Source: Gp6-AA40 sp035571515 | GTDB lineage: Bacteria; Acidobacteriota; Vicinamibacteria; Vicinamibacterales; UBA2999 | Reading direction: 5' to 3' | DNA: 64,000 nt | Assembly: GCA_035571515.1 (NCBI GenBank) | Contig: DATNCQ010000225.1 | Span: forward strand, 1 to 64,000 | In this document: piece after piece, positions 51,252 to 59,562 of the stretch | Layout of the letters: each line of letters opens with the position of its first letter | How positions within the stretch are numbered: position 1 is the stretch's first letter | Position numbers and translations under genes: made by a program | Notes under the pieces: model-generated | Told to the model about the DNA's origin: nothing | The model's input: only the letters and a program-made list of their open reading frames with translations | Database searches by the model: none

Positions 51252-53506
51252 CGCGGCTCGCCGCCGGCGTCGTCGCCGTTCTCCTCTGCATCGCGACGCC
51301 GGTTGCGGCGCAGTCTGTCGACACCTTGAACGGCAGGGTGCTCGACTCGTCGGGCGGCGCGGTGGCCGACGCCGACGTGCGCATTCACATCGGCGGGACC
51401 ATCGCCGCCGGCGCGCGGACCGACGCCGAGGGACGCTTCCAGGTTGCCGTGCGCGCCGACGGCGCCCGCGACATCGTGGTCACCGCGCCCGGCTTCGCGC
51501 CGTCGTCGACGACGGTGCCTGCGGGCGAGCGCACGGTGGAGGTGACGCTGCAGGCGGCGCCGTTCTTCGAGGCCGTCAACGTCACGTCCTCGCGCACGGA
51601 TGTCGCACGCGTCGATCCGACATCCACCGTCACCGTCATCTCGTCCACCGAGCTGCTGAACAGCGGCCCGCTGGCCATCGACGACGCGTTGAAGACGATT
51701 CCGGGCTTTACGCTCTTCCGCCGCACGTCCTCGCGCAACGCGAACCCGACCGCCCAGGGCGTGGCGCTGCGGGGGATTGGCGGCACCTCTCCGAGCCGCT
51801 CGCTCGTGCTGGTGGACGGGGTGCCGCTCAACGACGCGTTTGGCGGCTGGGTGTTCTGGGACAAGGTGCCGCAGGCGGCGATCGACCGCATCGAGGTCGA
51901 TCGCGGCAGCGGCGGCGATCTCTATGGCGCCGACGCGCTCGGCGGCGTCGTGCAGCTGCTCACCGTGCGGCCGAACCGCCCGATGGGGCGCGTGATGATC
52001 GAAGGCGGCAACCTGGGTACCGGCAGCGTGTCGGTCTTCGGCGGCGGCCGCGCGCGCGGCTGGCGCTACAGCGGCGCGGGCGAGTGGTTCAACACCGACG
52101 GCTACATCCCGGTCGCCGAGGAGCAGGATCCGGGCATCGCGCCGCGCGGTCCCGTCGATTCTCTCCTCGGGTCCGCACACCGTTCGGCACAGGTGGCCGC
52201 CGGCTATCAGACCGACAGCGGCTGGAGGTTCGATCTGACGGGCAACGTCTTCTCGGAAGATCGGGACAACGGCACCCCGCTGTCGATCAACAGCACCGCG
52301 TCACGGCATGGATCGGCGGACGTCACCGGCCGGCTTGCCGGCGGTGTGTTCACGGTGCAGGGCTACGGCGGCACGCAGCAGTACCGCCAGACTTTCACGA
52401 CGGTGAACGCGCTGCGGACGGCGGAGGTGTTCATCCGCGATCAGCACGTGCCGACGAGGTTCGGCGGCGGCGGCGGGCAATGGCTGCGCGGGTGGGGAGA
52501 CCACACCTTGCTCGTCGGCGCCGAGGGACGGTACGTCAAGGGCGACTCGGTGGAAACGCCATTCACGCAAGGGGTGGCACAGGCCACGACGAGGGCCGGT
52601 GGCATCGACCGCCGCTGGTCGGGGTTCGTCCAGGACACGTGGCAGGCGACCGGCCGCCTGACGATCGTCGTCGGCGCGCACGGCGACACCTGGGACTCGG
52701 AAGCCACGCAGACATCGTTCACGAAGACGTCGCAGGCGTTCAGCCCGCGCGCCGCGGGCGCCTATCGCATCAGCGACCTGGTCAGCGTGCGCGGCGCGGT
52801 GTACCACGGCTTCCGCGCGCCGACGCTCAACGAGCTCTATCGCAACTTCAGCGCGGGCAATACGCAGACGCGGGCGAACCCGGCGCTCGGTGCGGAACGG
52901 ATGACGGGCGGCGACACCGGCGTGCTGATCGGCAACGCGCGCCTGTCGGCGAGGATCACCGGCTTTTGGAACCGGCTCGACAATGCGATCACCGCCATCA
53001 CCTGCTCGCCCGCGGGCGTGTGTCCGGGCGGACTGGTCGGCACGGCAACCCAGATCATCCGCCTGCGCGCCAACGCCGACCGGCTGCAGTCGAACGGCGC
53101 CGAGCTCGAAGGCAACGTCCGCCTCGTGGACGGGTTTGCCGTGAACGCGGCGCTGGGCGTGACGAGCGTGCACTACAGCGGCAACACGGCGCTGCACGGC
53201 AACCGCGTACCGCAGGTGCCGTCGTACAACTTCGGCGGGGGCGTGCAGTACAACCGGCTGCCGTGGACCGCGTCCGCGCAGCTGCGGGTGACCGGCGCGC
53301 AGTTCGAGGACGACCTGAACCTCTTCACGCTGCGCCGCGCAACGGTCGTCGATATCTTTGGCAGCCGCTCGATTGCCCGATGGGTCAGTGCGTTCGCCGC
53401 GGTCGAAAATCTCTTCGACTCGATCTACGACGTCGGCCGCACGCCCGTGCTGACGACGGGCCTGCCGCGCTCGGCGCGCGTCGGCGTCAGGATCTTCCTG
53501 CCGTAG
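51221..53506 (+). CDS. TonB-dependent receptor with N-terminal carboxypeptidase-regulatory domain
   Basis: Outer-membrane transporter of 761 residues. Signal peptide (LAAGVVAVLLCIATPVAAQ), a CarboxypepD_reg domain (LNGRVLDSSGGAVADADV...), then a plug (about 120-240: STELLNSGPLAIDDALKTIPG, GIGGTSPSRSLVLVDGVPLND, IEVDRGSGGDLYGADALGGVV) and a 22-strand barrel ending in RVGVRIFLP (Phe near the end). The substrate is unknown; organic or metal complexes are typical. Starts at ATG 51221, overlapping the propeller gene by 31 bases; GTG 51248 (GTGA junction) is an alternative. Confidence 0.93.
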   Translation: MGTDSRRRTVTRLAAGVVAVLLCIATPVAAQSVDTLNGRVLDSSGGAVADADVRIHIGGTIAAGARTDAEGRFQVAVRADGARDIVVTAPGFAPSSTTVPAGERTVEVTLQAAPFFEAVNVTSSRTDVARVDPTSTVTVISSTELLNSGPLAIDDALKTIPGFTLFRRTSSRNANPTAQGVALRGIGGTSPSRSLVLVDGVPLNDAFGGWVFWDKVPQAAIDRIEVDRGSGGDLYGADALGGVVQLLTVRPNRPMGRVMIEGGNLGTGSVSVFGGGRARGWRYSGAGEWFNTDGYIPVAEEQDPGIAPRGPVDSLLGSAHRSAQVAAGYQTDSGWRFDLTGNVFSEDRDNGTPLSINSTASRHGSADVTGRLAGGVFTVQGYGGTQQYRQTFTTVNALRTAEVFIRDQHVPTRFGGGGGQWLRGWGDHTLLVGAEGRYVKGDSVETPFTQGVAQATTRAGGIDRRWSGFVQDTWQATGRLTIVVGAHGDTWDSEATQTSFTKTSQAFSPRAAGAYRISDLVSVRGAVYHGFRAPTLNELYRNFSAGNTQTRANPALGAERMTGGDTGVLIGNARLSARITGFWNRLDNAITAITCSPAGVCPGGLVGTATQIIRLRANADRLQSNGAELEGNVRLVDGFAVNAALGVTSVHYSGNTALHGNRVPQVPSYNFGGGVQYNRLPWTASAQLRVTGAQFEDDLNLFTLRRATVVDIFGSRSIARWVSAFAAVENLFDSIYDVGRTPVLTTGLPRSARVGVRIFLP

Positions 53507-53515
53507 ACGGGATCA

Positions 53516-53581
53516 CCACGAAGGGCGCGAAGAACACGAAGAATAATTTCTATTTCTTCGTGCCCTTCGTGTCCTTCGCGG
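53516..53581. terminator. large inverted repeat of 9-nt units between convergent genes
   Basis: The left arm is made of CACGAAGRR units and the right arm of CTTCGTGTC units. About 25 of 31 positions are complementary around a TTTC-centred loop with A- and T-rich flanks. It should act as a bidirectional terminator between the TonB receptor and the esterase. Confidence 0.8.
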
Positions 53582-53585
53582 TTTC

Positions 53586-54551
53586 CTACTGCCGGCCGCG
53601 GCCCTCGCCTCCGCGACCTGCCTCACCTCCGCGCCCACGACCGGCGCCGAACGGCGGATACGTGCGCGGGTTGATCACGTGGCGCTCGATGAAGAAGTCG
53701 GCGAGCTGCGCCGTCGACTCCGCGAACTCCGGGATGCCGACGAACTCGTGCGGCACGCCGGCGAAGGTGTGGAGCTCGGACGGAATGTTCGCCCCGCGCA
53801 GCTCCTTGAGGAAATCCATGCTGCTCTCGGCCGGCACGGTCACGTCGGCCAGGCCGTGGAAGAGAATCGTCGGCGGGAAGCTGTTGATGTAGGTGCCAGG
53901 CGTCGCCGCCCGCCACGCGTCCTCGCTGCTCCCCTCCGGCATGGGGAACTGCCGCCGGAAGCCCTCCCACGACGACCCGGTGACCGCGTAATACGCGAGG
54001 CAGGCCGCGACATCCGTCGGCACGCCGGCGTTGCCGCCCTTGCCCTCGAACTCGGGACGGTTCGCGGTCCCCGCGGCAAAAAGCGCCAGGTGGCCACCCG
54101 CGGAATAACCGGCCACGGCGATGCGCGCCGGATCGATGCCGAGCCGCGACGCGTTCGCCCGCGTCCAGCGGATGGCGGCCTTCACGTCCTCGATCTGCGT
54201 CGGCCAGCGCGCGGCGCCGTTGGCGGCGAGGCGGTACTGCGCCGCGATGTTCACGTAGCCGCGGCCGCTCATCGTCTGCAGCCGGGCGGCAAGGCCGTTC
54301 TTGTTCCCGCCCGTGAACCCGCCGCCGTGGAAGTGGACGATCGCCATCCGTTTGCTGGCCGCGCCGGTCGGCTTGTAGATGTCGAGATGGAGGTCGGTGC
54401 CGCCGCCCTTCGCATAGACGACGTCGGGTTCGACATTCGCGGCGGGCGCGGCCGGCGCCGGGCCTTGCGCGAACGCGCGCATTTCGGGGAGCGCGAGCGT
54501 CGCCCCGAGGCTCCCAAGGAACAGCCGGCGCGTCAGATCATGGCTTGGCAT
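53586..54551 (-). CDS. secreted alpha/beta-hydrolase (carboxylesterase-like)
   Basis: Signal with an RR pair (TRRLFLGSLGATLALP) followed by an alpha/beta-hydrolase. Oxyanion HGGG is in IVHFHGGGFTGG, the nucleophile Ser is in VAGYSAGGHLAL, and Asp/His are likely in HGLADVTVPAES and HEFVGIPEF. The class is the BD-FAE/esterase-lipase group acting on short acyl or carbohydrate esters in the periplasm. The C-terminus is Gly/Arg-rich (GRGRGGEAGRGGEGRGRQ), an odd repeat-like tail. GAGGAG upstream fixes the ATG at 54551. It is downstream of the quinone oxidoreductase gene on the same strand. Confidence 0.85.
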   Translation of the reverse strand: MPSHDLTRRLFLGSLGATLALPEMRAFAQGPAPAAPAANVEPDVVYAKGGGTDLHLDIYKPTGAASKRMAIVHFHGGGFTGGNKNGLAARLQTMSGRGYVNIAAQYRLAANGAARWPTQIEDVKAAIRWTRANASRLGIDPARIAVAGYSAGGHLALFAAGTANRPEFEGKGGNAGVPTDVAACLAYYAVTGSSWEGFRRQFPMPEGSSEDAWRAATPGTYINSFPPTILFHGLADVTVPAESSMDFLKELRGANIPSELHTFAGVPHEFVGIPEFAESTAQLADFFIERHVINPRTYPPFGAGRGRGGEAGRGGEGRGRQ

Positions 54552-54587
54552 CGATCGTCTCCTCACATGAAAAAAGCCGCCCGCATT

Positions 54588-55571
54588 CTAAGTCACGAGG
54601 ATGATCTTTCCCACGTGCTCGCTCGATTCCATCAACGCGTGTGCCGCCGCGGCCTGCTCGAGCGGAAACGTCCGGTAGACGACCGGCTTGACGGCGCCGC
54701 GTTCGACGAGCGGCCACACGTCGCGCCGCAGCGCGGCGGCGATGTCGCCTTTCTCCGCGACGCTGCGCGGGCGCAGCGTCGACCCCGTGATGGTGAGGCG
54801 GCGCCCGAGGATGCGCCTGAAGTCCAGCGTCGCGGTGTCGCCGCCCATGAACCCGATGACGACCAGGCGCCCTTCGACGGCGAGCGCCACCAGGTCGCGG
54901 GCGATGTAGTCGCCGCCGACGATGTCGAGGATCAGATCGACGCCGCGGCCGTCGGTCACCTGCTTGATGACGGTGACGAAATCCTCCGAGCGGTAATTGA
55001 TCCCGCGTTCCGCGCCGAGCCGCTCGCACGCGCGGCACTTCTCGTCGGAGCCGGCGGTGGCGAACACGCGCGCGCCGCGCGCGACGGCAAGCTGGATCGC
55101 CGTCGTGCCGATGCCGCTCGACCCGCCGTGAAAGAGCGCGGTCTCGCCCGCGCGGAGACGGCCGCGGTCGAAGACGTTGGTCCAGACGGTGAAGAAGGTC
55201 TCGGGGATCGCCGCGGCGGTGATGAAATCCATCGCGGCCGGAACGGGCAGGCACTGCACCGCCGGAGCGGTGCAGAGCGTGGCGTAACCTCCGCCGGATA
55301 CGAGCGCGCAGACGCGGTCGCCGGGGCGCCACTCCGACACGCCCTCGCCGCAGGCCTCGACGACGCCGGCCACTTCGAGCCCGGGCAGGTCGCTCGCGCC
55401 GGGCGGCGGCGGATAGGCGCCGCGCCGCTGCAGCACGTCCGGGCGGTTGATGCCCGCGGCGGCGACGCGGATCAGCACCTCGCCCGTGCCGGGAACGGGA
55501 TCCGGGCGCTCGACGGCTTTCAGGACTTCGGGTGGACCTGGTGTCGAGATCTCAACAGCGCGCATGTTCAT
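54588..55571 (-). CDS. NAD(P)H-quinone oxidoreductase, zinc-independent MDR type (PIG3-like)
   Basis: Medium-chain dehydrogenase/reductase of about 327 residues. It has GINRPDVLQRRGAYPPPPGASDLPGLEVAG and the Rossmann loop LFHGGSSGIGTTAIQLAVARGARVFATAGSDEK, and lacks the structural and catalytic zinc cysteine set, as in the quinone oxidoreductase/PIG3 branch. It reduces quinones or enones with NADPH. The frame is open to 55610, but the extra residues are encoded by a REP hairpin, so ATG 55571 (or 55565) is used. It is followed after 36 bases by the esterase gene. Confidence 0.9.
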   Translation of the reverse strand: MNMRAVEISTPGPPEVLKAVERPDPVPGTGEVLIRVAAAGINRPDVLQRRGAYPPPPGASDLPGLEVAGVVEACGEGVSEWRPGDRVCALVSGGGYATLCTAPAVQCLPVPAAMDFITAAAIPETFFTVWTNVFDRGRLRAGETALFHGGSSGIGTTAIQLAVARGARVFATAGSDEKCRACERLGAERGINYRSEDFVTVIKQVTDGRGVDLILDIVGGDYIARDLVALAVEGRLVVIGFMGGDTATLDFRRILGRRLTITGSTLRPRSVAEKGDIAAALRRDVWPLVERGAVKPVVYRTFPLEQAAAAHALMESSEHVGKIILVT

Positions 55572-55575
55572 TTCC

Positions 55576-55639
55576 AGGCGGACCTGAAGGTCCGCCTCTA
55601 CGACCGTCATCGTAGAGGCGGGTCTTCAGACCCGCCTAC
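55576..55639. repeat. paired REP hairpins in head-to-head order (BIME/REPIN-like)
   Basis: First hairpin GGCGGACC-TGAA-GGTCCGCC (55577-55596) with tail CTCTACG; second GGCGGGTC-TTCA-GACCCGCC (55617-55636) with tail CGTAGAG. The tails face each other. The element ends inside the DUF885 stop codon (55636-55638). Confidence 0.88.
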
Positions 55640-56952
55640 CGGTGGACCGCCAGTGCCGACGGCAATCGCGGCGACGAGATGAGACGGGCGAATTCGGCCC
55701 AGCGCCGGTCGCTGTTGGCGGCGGTGCCGCCGCGCGATTCGATGTAGGCCGCCACCATGTCCTTCCCGAGGTTGTAGTTGATGACGTAGCTGCGGTACTG
55801 ATCGATGAACCGCACGCGCTGCTCGGCGCGCGGCCGCGAGTAGAGCCCGTACTTCTCGAGCCAGTCGGCCGCCGCCTTCGCATCGATGGTGCCGTCGAGA
55901 TACCGGCGCGCCGCTTCGTTGCCGGCGTACGAGAGGCGATCGACGAGCGCCAGCACCTCGTAGTACTGGACGGCGTCGGCGGGCGTGAGGCCCGCCGCGG
56001 GGAAGAGCACGCGACGCTCGAAGGCGAGCCGCTCGGCGCGCGGAAACGCCACCTCGATGCCGTAGTTCGCCGTGCCCTCGGCGATGAGCGACTGCGGCGA
56101 GAACAGCGGGTAGACGGAGAATTCGATCCAGCCGCGATCGCGCAGCAGGTTCTTCTCGAGCAGCACGTTGTAGACGTGATGTCCCGGGTATCCCTCGTGG
56201 CACGCCAGATCGATCGCGCGGTCGATATAGATCGGCAGGTCGGTGTTGACCTGGATCAGGCTCCGGTAGGAGCCCTGGTACCAGTTGTAGCCGCTCCAGC
56301 TCTTGTTGGTGACGTATTCGACGGTGAAGCTTTCGCCGGCCGGCAGCGTGATGTGCTGAATCGTGCGGCTGCGGCAGCCGTCGATCGCCGCCTTGAAGAC
56401 GGCGTCCAGCCGGTCGCGCGGGACGACGAAACGGGAGCGGAACCGGTCGTAGCGGTCGATGAGCGGGCCGGCGCCCGGCAGGTTCGCCTCGAGCTGCTGC
56501 AGCACGCCGGCGAAGTCGGCCTCGGCGTGCGTCGGCGCCACGGCGTCGTACAGCGCCCTCGACTCCTCGTCGAAGCGCAGCTTCGTGCCGGTCAGCATCG
56601 ACACGCGGGCGCGAACGGCCTCGAGCTGGCGGGCGAGGTAATGATGCCGCAACTGCGTCATCTCGTCGGCGGTGAGCGGCGGCTTGGTGGCGGCAACCGC
56701 GTCCGCGAGCGCCGACGCGCGCGCCGCAATCTCGCCGAGCGGCAGCTTCTGGGCTTCCGCCTCCTTCCGCCATTCCGGCGGCCCGTAGAACGCGTCGACA
56801 TAGTCGGGGTCGTGCTGCCCCACCGCGAGCACGAGTTTCACGTAGCGCTCCGCCAGCATGTTCATCGACGTGCCCTGCGCGCGAATGGTCGCCGCCAGGA
56901 CCACGGCGCACAGCCCGAGGCTGGCCGCCCAGTATTCAAGGCCGAACTTCAT
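55636..56952 (-). CDS. DUF885 secreted zinc-hydrolase-like protein
   Basis: At 438 residues: an N-terminal signal or anchor (LGLCAVVLAATIRAQ), then the DUF885 fold with the zinc motif HEGYPGHH (near residue 251) and a later Glu in SLIAEGTANYGIE that would complete a gluzincin-like site. DUF885 proteins are common in Acidobacteriota and Proteobacteria; substrates are unknown. The start overlaps the end of the threonine dehydrogenase gene by 17 bases. The stop codon is contributed by the GTAG tail of a REP hairpin, so the last residues (ALAVHR) may be altered. Confidence 0.86.
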   Translation of the reverse strand: MKFGLEYWAASLGLCAVVLAATIRAQGTSMNMLAERYVKLVLAVGQHDPDYVDAFYGPPEWRKEAEAQKLPLGEIAARASALADAVAATKPPLTADEMTQLRHHYLARQLEAVRARVSMLTGTKLRFDEESRALYDAVAPTHAEADFAGVLQQLEANLPGAGPLIDRYDRFRSRFVVPRDRLDAVFKAAIDGCRSRTIQHITLPAGESFTVEYVTNKSWSGYNWYQGSYRSLIQVNTDLPIYIDRAIDLACHEGYPGHHVYNVLLEKNLLRDRGWIEFSVYPLFSPQSLIAEGTANYGIEVAFPRAERLAFERRVLFPAAGLTPADAVQYYEVLALVDRLSYAGNEAARRYLDGTIDAKAAADWLEKYGLYSRPRAEQRVRFIDQYRSYVINYNLGKDMVAAYIESRGGTAANSDRRWAEFARLISSPRLPSALAVHR

Positions 56953-57964
56953 GTGCGTACCTCTCGCGAATCGTGGGGATGAGATATTCGTCGAACGCGC
57001 GCCTGAAATCGTAGCGCGGCGCGAACCCCCAGTCGCGCCGCGCCGCGCCGTCGTTGACGTCCACGGGCCAGGAGTCGACGATCGCCTGCCGCTTGTTGTC
57101 GGTGCGCCACGTGATGCGCGCGTCCGGAAACGCCTGCTGCACCACCTCGCAGATCTCCTTGGCCGTCGGGTTGAATGCCGTGACGTTGTAGGCCGTCCGC
57201 GACAGCTTCGCGCGCGGCGATGCCGCCAGCGTGAGCAGCCCGTCGATGGCGTCCGGCATCGCCATGAACGGGATGCGCGTGTCGGGCCGGACGAAGCACG
57301 CGTACGGCTCGCCGCGGGCGGCCGCGTGGATCATCTCGGGCGCGTAGTCCGACGTGCCGCCCGCCGGCACCGTGATGGCGGAGATGAGGCCGGGGAACCT
57401 GACGCACCGGAAGTCGACGCGCCCCGGCGGCGTGTCCACCGCCAGCTGCTTGTAGTACTTCGCGTAATACCGCCCCAGCTGCTCGCAGTACAGCTTGTTG
57501 CACCCGTACATCGTCGTCGGCGTGTTCCATTCGTCCTCGTGCACGCGGCCGGCGCGCATCTTCGTGTCGAGGTCCGGCAGCCCGTAGGCGGCGATGGACG
57601 ACGGATAGAGAAAGACGACGGGACGGCCGTGCGATTCGCCCTCGTGCTGCGCGAACTCCAGCAGGCGCAGCGTCCCCTCGACGTTGACCTCGTGCGCGGT
57701 GACGGGCGTGAACTCCGAGCGCGTGGAGAGCAGCGCGGCCAGGTGGAAGACGAGATCGACCTCGAACTCGGCGAGGACGCGCTCGAGGATCCACTTGTCG
57801 GTGATCGACCCGGTGAACTCGCGGCGAACCTTGCGGGCCAGCGCCGGCTCGAGCGGCGCGATGTCGACGGTGACGATCGATCGGCCCGTCTGCGCGAGCT
57901 GGTGGATCAGGCCGTGGCCGATTTCCCCGCTCGCCCCCGTCACGAGCACGGATGCGGTGCGCAT
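56936..57964 (-). CDS. L-threonine 3-dehydrogenase, short-chain (SDR) type
   Basis: Extended SDR of 342 residues: NAD-binding VTGASGEIGHG (8-18) and the catalytic tyrosine-lysine YGCNK (near 150). The diagnostic C-terminal region RFPGLISAITVPAGGTSDYAPEMI, RIPFMAMPDAIDGLL and RQAIVDSWPVDVND matches the SDR threonine dehydrogenases (Flavobacterium/Cupriavidus type), unrelated to the zinc MDR form. It oxidises threonine to 2-amino-3-ketobutyrate. No kbl ligase gene is adjacent. It is in an operon with the DUF885 gene and, 9 bases upstream, a small helical protein. Confidence 0.87.
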   Translation of the reverse strand: MRTASVLVTGASGEIGHGLIHQLAQTGRSIVTVDIAPLEPALARKVRREFTGSITDKWILERVLAEFEVDLVFHLAALLSTRSEFTPVTAHEVNVEGTLRLLEFAQHEGESHGRPVVFLYPSSIAAYGLPDLDTKMRAGRVHEDEWNTPTTMYGCNKLYCEQLGRYYAKYYKQLAVDTPPGRVDFRCVRFPGLISAITVPAGGTSDYAPEMIHAAARGEPYACFVRPDTRIPFMAMPDAIDGLLTLAASPRAKLSRTAYNVTAFNPTAKEICEVVQQAFPDARITWRTDNKRQAIVDSWPVDVNDGAARRDWGFAPRYDFRRAFDEYLIPTIRERYAHEVRP

Positions 57965-57973
57965 CTGGCGATA

Positions 57974-58207
57974 TTACGAGAATTCGATCAGCAGGCGGCG
58001 CAGCTCGTCGCGAACGGCGACGAGGTCGGCGAGCACCTGCTCCGCCTCCTCGACCGTGCGGCGCAGGTCTTCCTGCTTCGGCATGCCGCCGCGCTGGACC
58101 TCGAGTGCCAGGTCGCGCGTGGTCTCCGCGCACGCGTCGCAGATCTCGACCGTCCGGGCGTGCGCGTGGAGGATTTTCAGGAATTCATCACGGTCTTCGC
58201 GAGTCAT
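57974..58207 (-). CDS. small helical hypothetical protein (77 aa)
   Basis: The ATG at 58207 starts MTREDRDEFLKILHAHARTV..., a charged, mostly helical protein with two cysteines in CDACAE. It is likely a coiled-coil hairpin. The frame remains open to 58354, but that part is encoded by a REP hairpin and antisense sequence. Its stop lies 9 bases before the threonine dehydrogenase start on the minus strand, suggesting an operon. No family is recognised. Confidence 0.6.
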   Translation of the reverse strand: MTREDRDEFLKILHAHARTVEICDACAETTRDLALEVQRGGMPKQEDLRRTVEEAEQVLADLVAVRDELRRLLIEFS

Positions 58208-58218
58208 CACGAATCGGT

Positions 58219-58243
58219 GGAGTCCGCCTTCGGGCGGACTAGG
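58219..58243. repeat. REP-like hairpin (AGTCCGCC-TTCG-GGCGGACT)
   Basis: Perfect 8-bp stem 58221-58228/58233-58240. The stop codon of the DUF6526 gene (58239-58241) is formed at its edge. Confidence 0.85.
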
Positions 58244-58655
58244 TCCGATACAGGTCCGGCTGCCACTGGACGATGGCGCGCTTGATCTGGTCGGCGCTGA
58301 GATTTTCGGCGAGCGTCCGGTCCAGCAGAGCCGGCAGCTCCGCATCCGACGCAAATCGAAGGGCGACGATCTGGCGGGTCGAGAGCCGTTCGAATTCGCG
58401 ATCGCGGCCGAGGCGCTGCAATCGTCCGTGCACCTCGAGGCGGATGATGCGGTCCTGGAGACGGACCGTGTACGCGCGGCTGATCCAGACGAGCGTGAAC
58501 ACGCCGCACGACAGCAACAGGACGCCGAGCGAGCCGATCGACGGATACCGGATGACGAACAGCAGGAGCAGCACCATCGAGGCGATGGTGAAGAGTCCCG
58601 CGATCGTGGTCAGCGTGGGACGATGTGCGTGACGTGCGTAGCTCTGCTCTGCCAC
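58239..58655 (-). CDS. DUF6526 family membrane protein (138 aa)
   Basis: The N-terminal QSYARHAHRPTL followed by two transmembrane helices (about residues 15-35 and 42-60: TIAGLFTIASMVLLLLFVI, LGVLLLSCGVFTLVW) and a basic cytoplasmic tail (LQDRIIRLEVHGRLQRLG...) match DUF6526, a family of unknown function. Inner-membrane placement is clear. The stop is within a REP hairpin and the gene starts just after another one. It is co-oriented with the TIGR00266 gene upstream and the small helical protein downstream. Confidence 0.78.
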   Translation of the reverse strand: MAEQSYARHAHRPTLTTIAGLFTIASMVLLLLFVIRYPSIGSLGVLLLSCGVFTLVWISRAYTVRLQDRIIRLEVHGRLQRLGRDREFERLSTRQIVALRFASDAELPALLDRTLAENLSADQIKRAIVQWQPDLYRT

Positions 58656-58665
58656 CGTGCTCCTT

Positions 58666-58694
58666 GTAGGCGGACCTGAAGGTCCGCCTCTACG
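58666..58694. repeat. REP-like hairpin (GGCGGACC-TGAA-GGTCCGCC)
   Basis: GTA tail, stem 58669-58676/58681-58688, then TCTACG. Identical core to those at 25061 and 55577. Confidence 0.88.
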
Positions 58695-58696
58695 TG

Positions 58697-58726
58697 CCTA
58701 CGAATCGCCGTACCTACGAATCGCCG
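58697..58726. repeat. 14-nt direct repeat at the TIGR00266 gene 3' end
   Basis: CCTACGAATCGCCG occurs at 58697-58710 and 58713-58726. The second copy contains the stop codon (58714-58716); the first is an exact duplicate just outside the gene. Confidence 0.8.
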
Positions 58727-59511
58727 TCGAGGAGGTCGCCGATGCCGCCGAGGATCGATCCTTCCTCTCGACGGCTGCCGCCGATGCCCGGGATCGCCTT
58801 GTAGATCCGTCCCGCCAGGCGGCTGAGCGGCAGCGACTGCAGCCACACGCGCCCGGGACCGCTCAGCGTCGCGAAGAACAACCCTTCGCCGCCGAAGAGC
58901 GCGGTCTTGATGCCGCCCACCAGCTGGATGTCGTAGTTCACCGACGGCTGCAGCGCGACGATGCAGCCGGTGTCCACGCGCAGCGTCTGGCCGGCCTGCA
59001 GTTCGAGCTCGTGCAGCGTTCCGCCCGCGTGGACGAAGCAGAGGCCGTCGCCGTCGAGGCGCTGCATGATGAACCCCTCGCCGCCGAACAGGCCGACGCC
59101 GATGCGCCGCTGGAACGCGATGCCGATGGAGACGCCGCGCGCCGCGCAGAGGAAGGAATCCTTCTGGCAGATCAGCGTGCCGCCGAGCTGTTTCAGGTCC
59201 ATCGCGAGGATCTTCCCCGGATAGGGCGCCGCGAAGGCGACGTGCTGCTTGCCGCTTCCCTGGTTGGTGAAGACGGTCATGAAGAGGCTCTCGCCGGTCA
59301 GCAGCCGCTTGCCGGCGCCGAGCAGCATGCCCATCACGCCGCCGGCCTGCTGCCCGCTGCCGTCGCCGAAGATGGTCTGCATGCCGATCGCGGCGGACAT
59401 GTACATCATCGCGCCGGCTTCCGCGACCGCGCTCTCCCCGGGATCGAGCTCCACCTCGACGAATTGCATGTCGTCGCCGTGAATCTTGTAGTCGACTTCG
59501 TGTGCCGGCAT
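58714..59511 (-). CDS. TIGR00266 family protein (AIM24/TRAP-like fold)
   Basis: At 265 residues with VDYKIHGDDMQFVEVELDPGESAVAEAGAMMYM at the start, the repeated GGEG motifs (GLFGGEGFIMQRLDG, ALFGGEGLFFATLSGPGRVWLQSLP) and ITGIG-like C-terminus. The family folds like the tryptophan RNA-binding attenuation protein (double-stranded beta helix) and forms rings; its role is unknown (AIM24 is the mitochondrial homologue). No signal peptide. It is in a minus-strand cluster with DUF6526 and the ABC exporter, with a REP hairpin downstream. Confidence 0.88.
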   Translation of the reverse strand: MPAHEVDYKIHGDDMQFVEVELDPGESAVAEAGAMMYMSAAIGMQTIFGDGSGQQAGGVMGMLLGAGKRLLTGESLFMTVFTNQGSGKQHVAFAAPYPGKILAMDLKQLGGTLICQKDSFLCAARGVSIGIAFQRRIGVGLFGGEGFIMQRLDGDGLCFVHAGGTLHELELQAGQTLRVDTGCIVALQPSVNYDIQLVGGIKTALFGGEGLFFATLSGPGRVWLQSLPLSRLAGRIYKAIPGIGGSRREEGSILGGIGDLLDGDS

Positions 59512-59522
59512 TCGCGTCTCGT

Positions 59523-59560
59523 CTTCGTGTCCTTCGTGAAGGCCGTCAGGCCTTCGTGGT
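59523..59560 (-). terminator. hairpin with CTTCGTG repeats after the ABC exporter gene
   Basis: GAAGGCC-GTCA-GGCCTTC (59538-59555) flanked by CTTCGTG units, lying 3-40 bases beyond the ABC transporter stop on the minus strand. Confidence 0.6.
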
Positions 59561-59562
59561 TG

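Noticed and set aside
55572..55610. N-terminal extension of the quinone oxidoreductase
   Set aside because: The added residues are encoded by the REP hairpin; ATG 55571 fits the family N-terminus.
58208..58354. N-terminal extension of the 77-residue protein
   Set aside because: Coded by a REP hairpin and sequence antisense to the DUF6526 gene.
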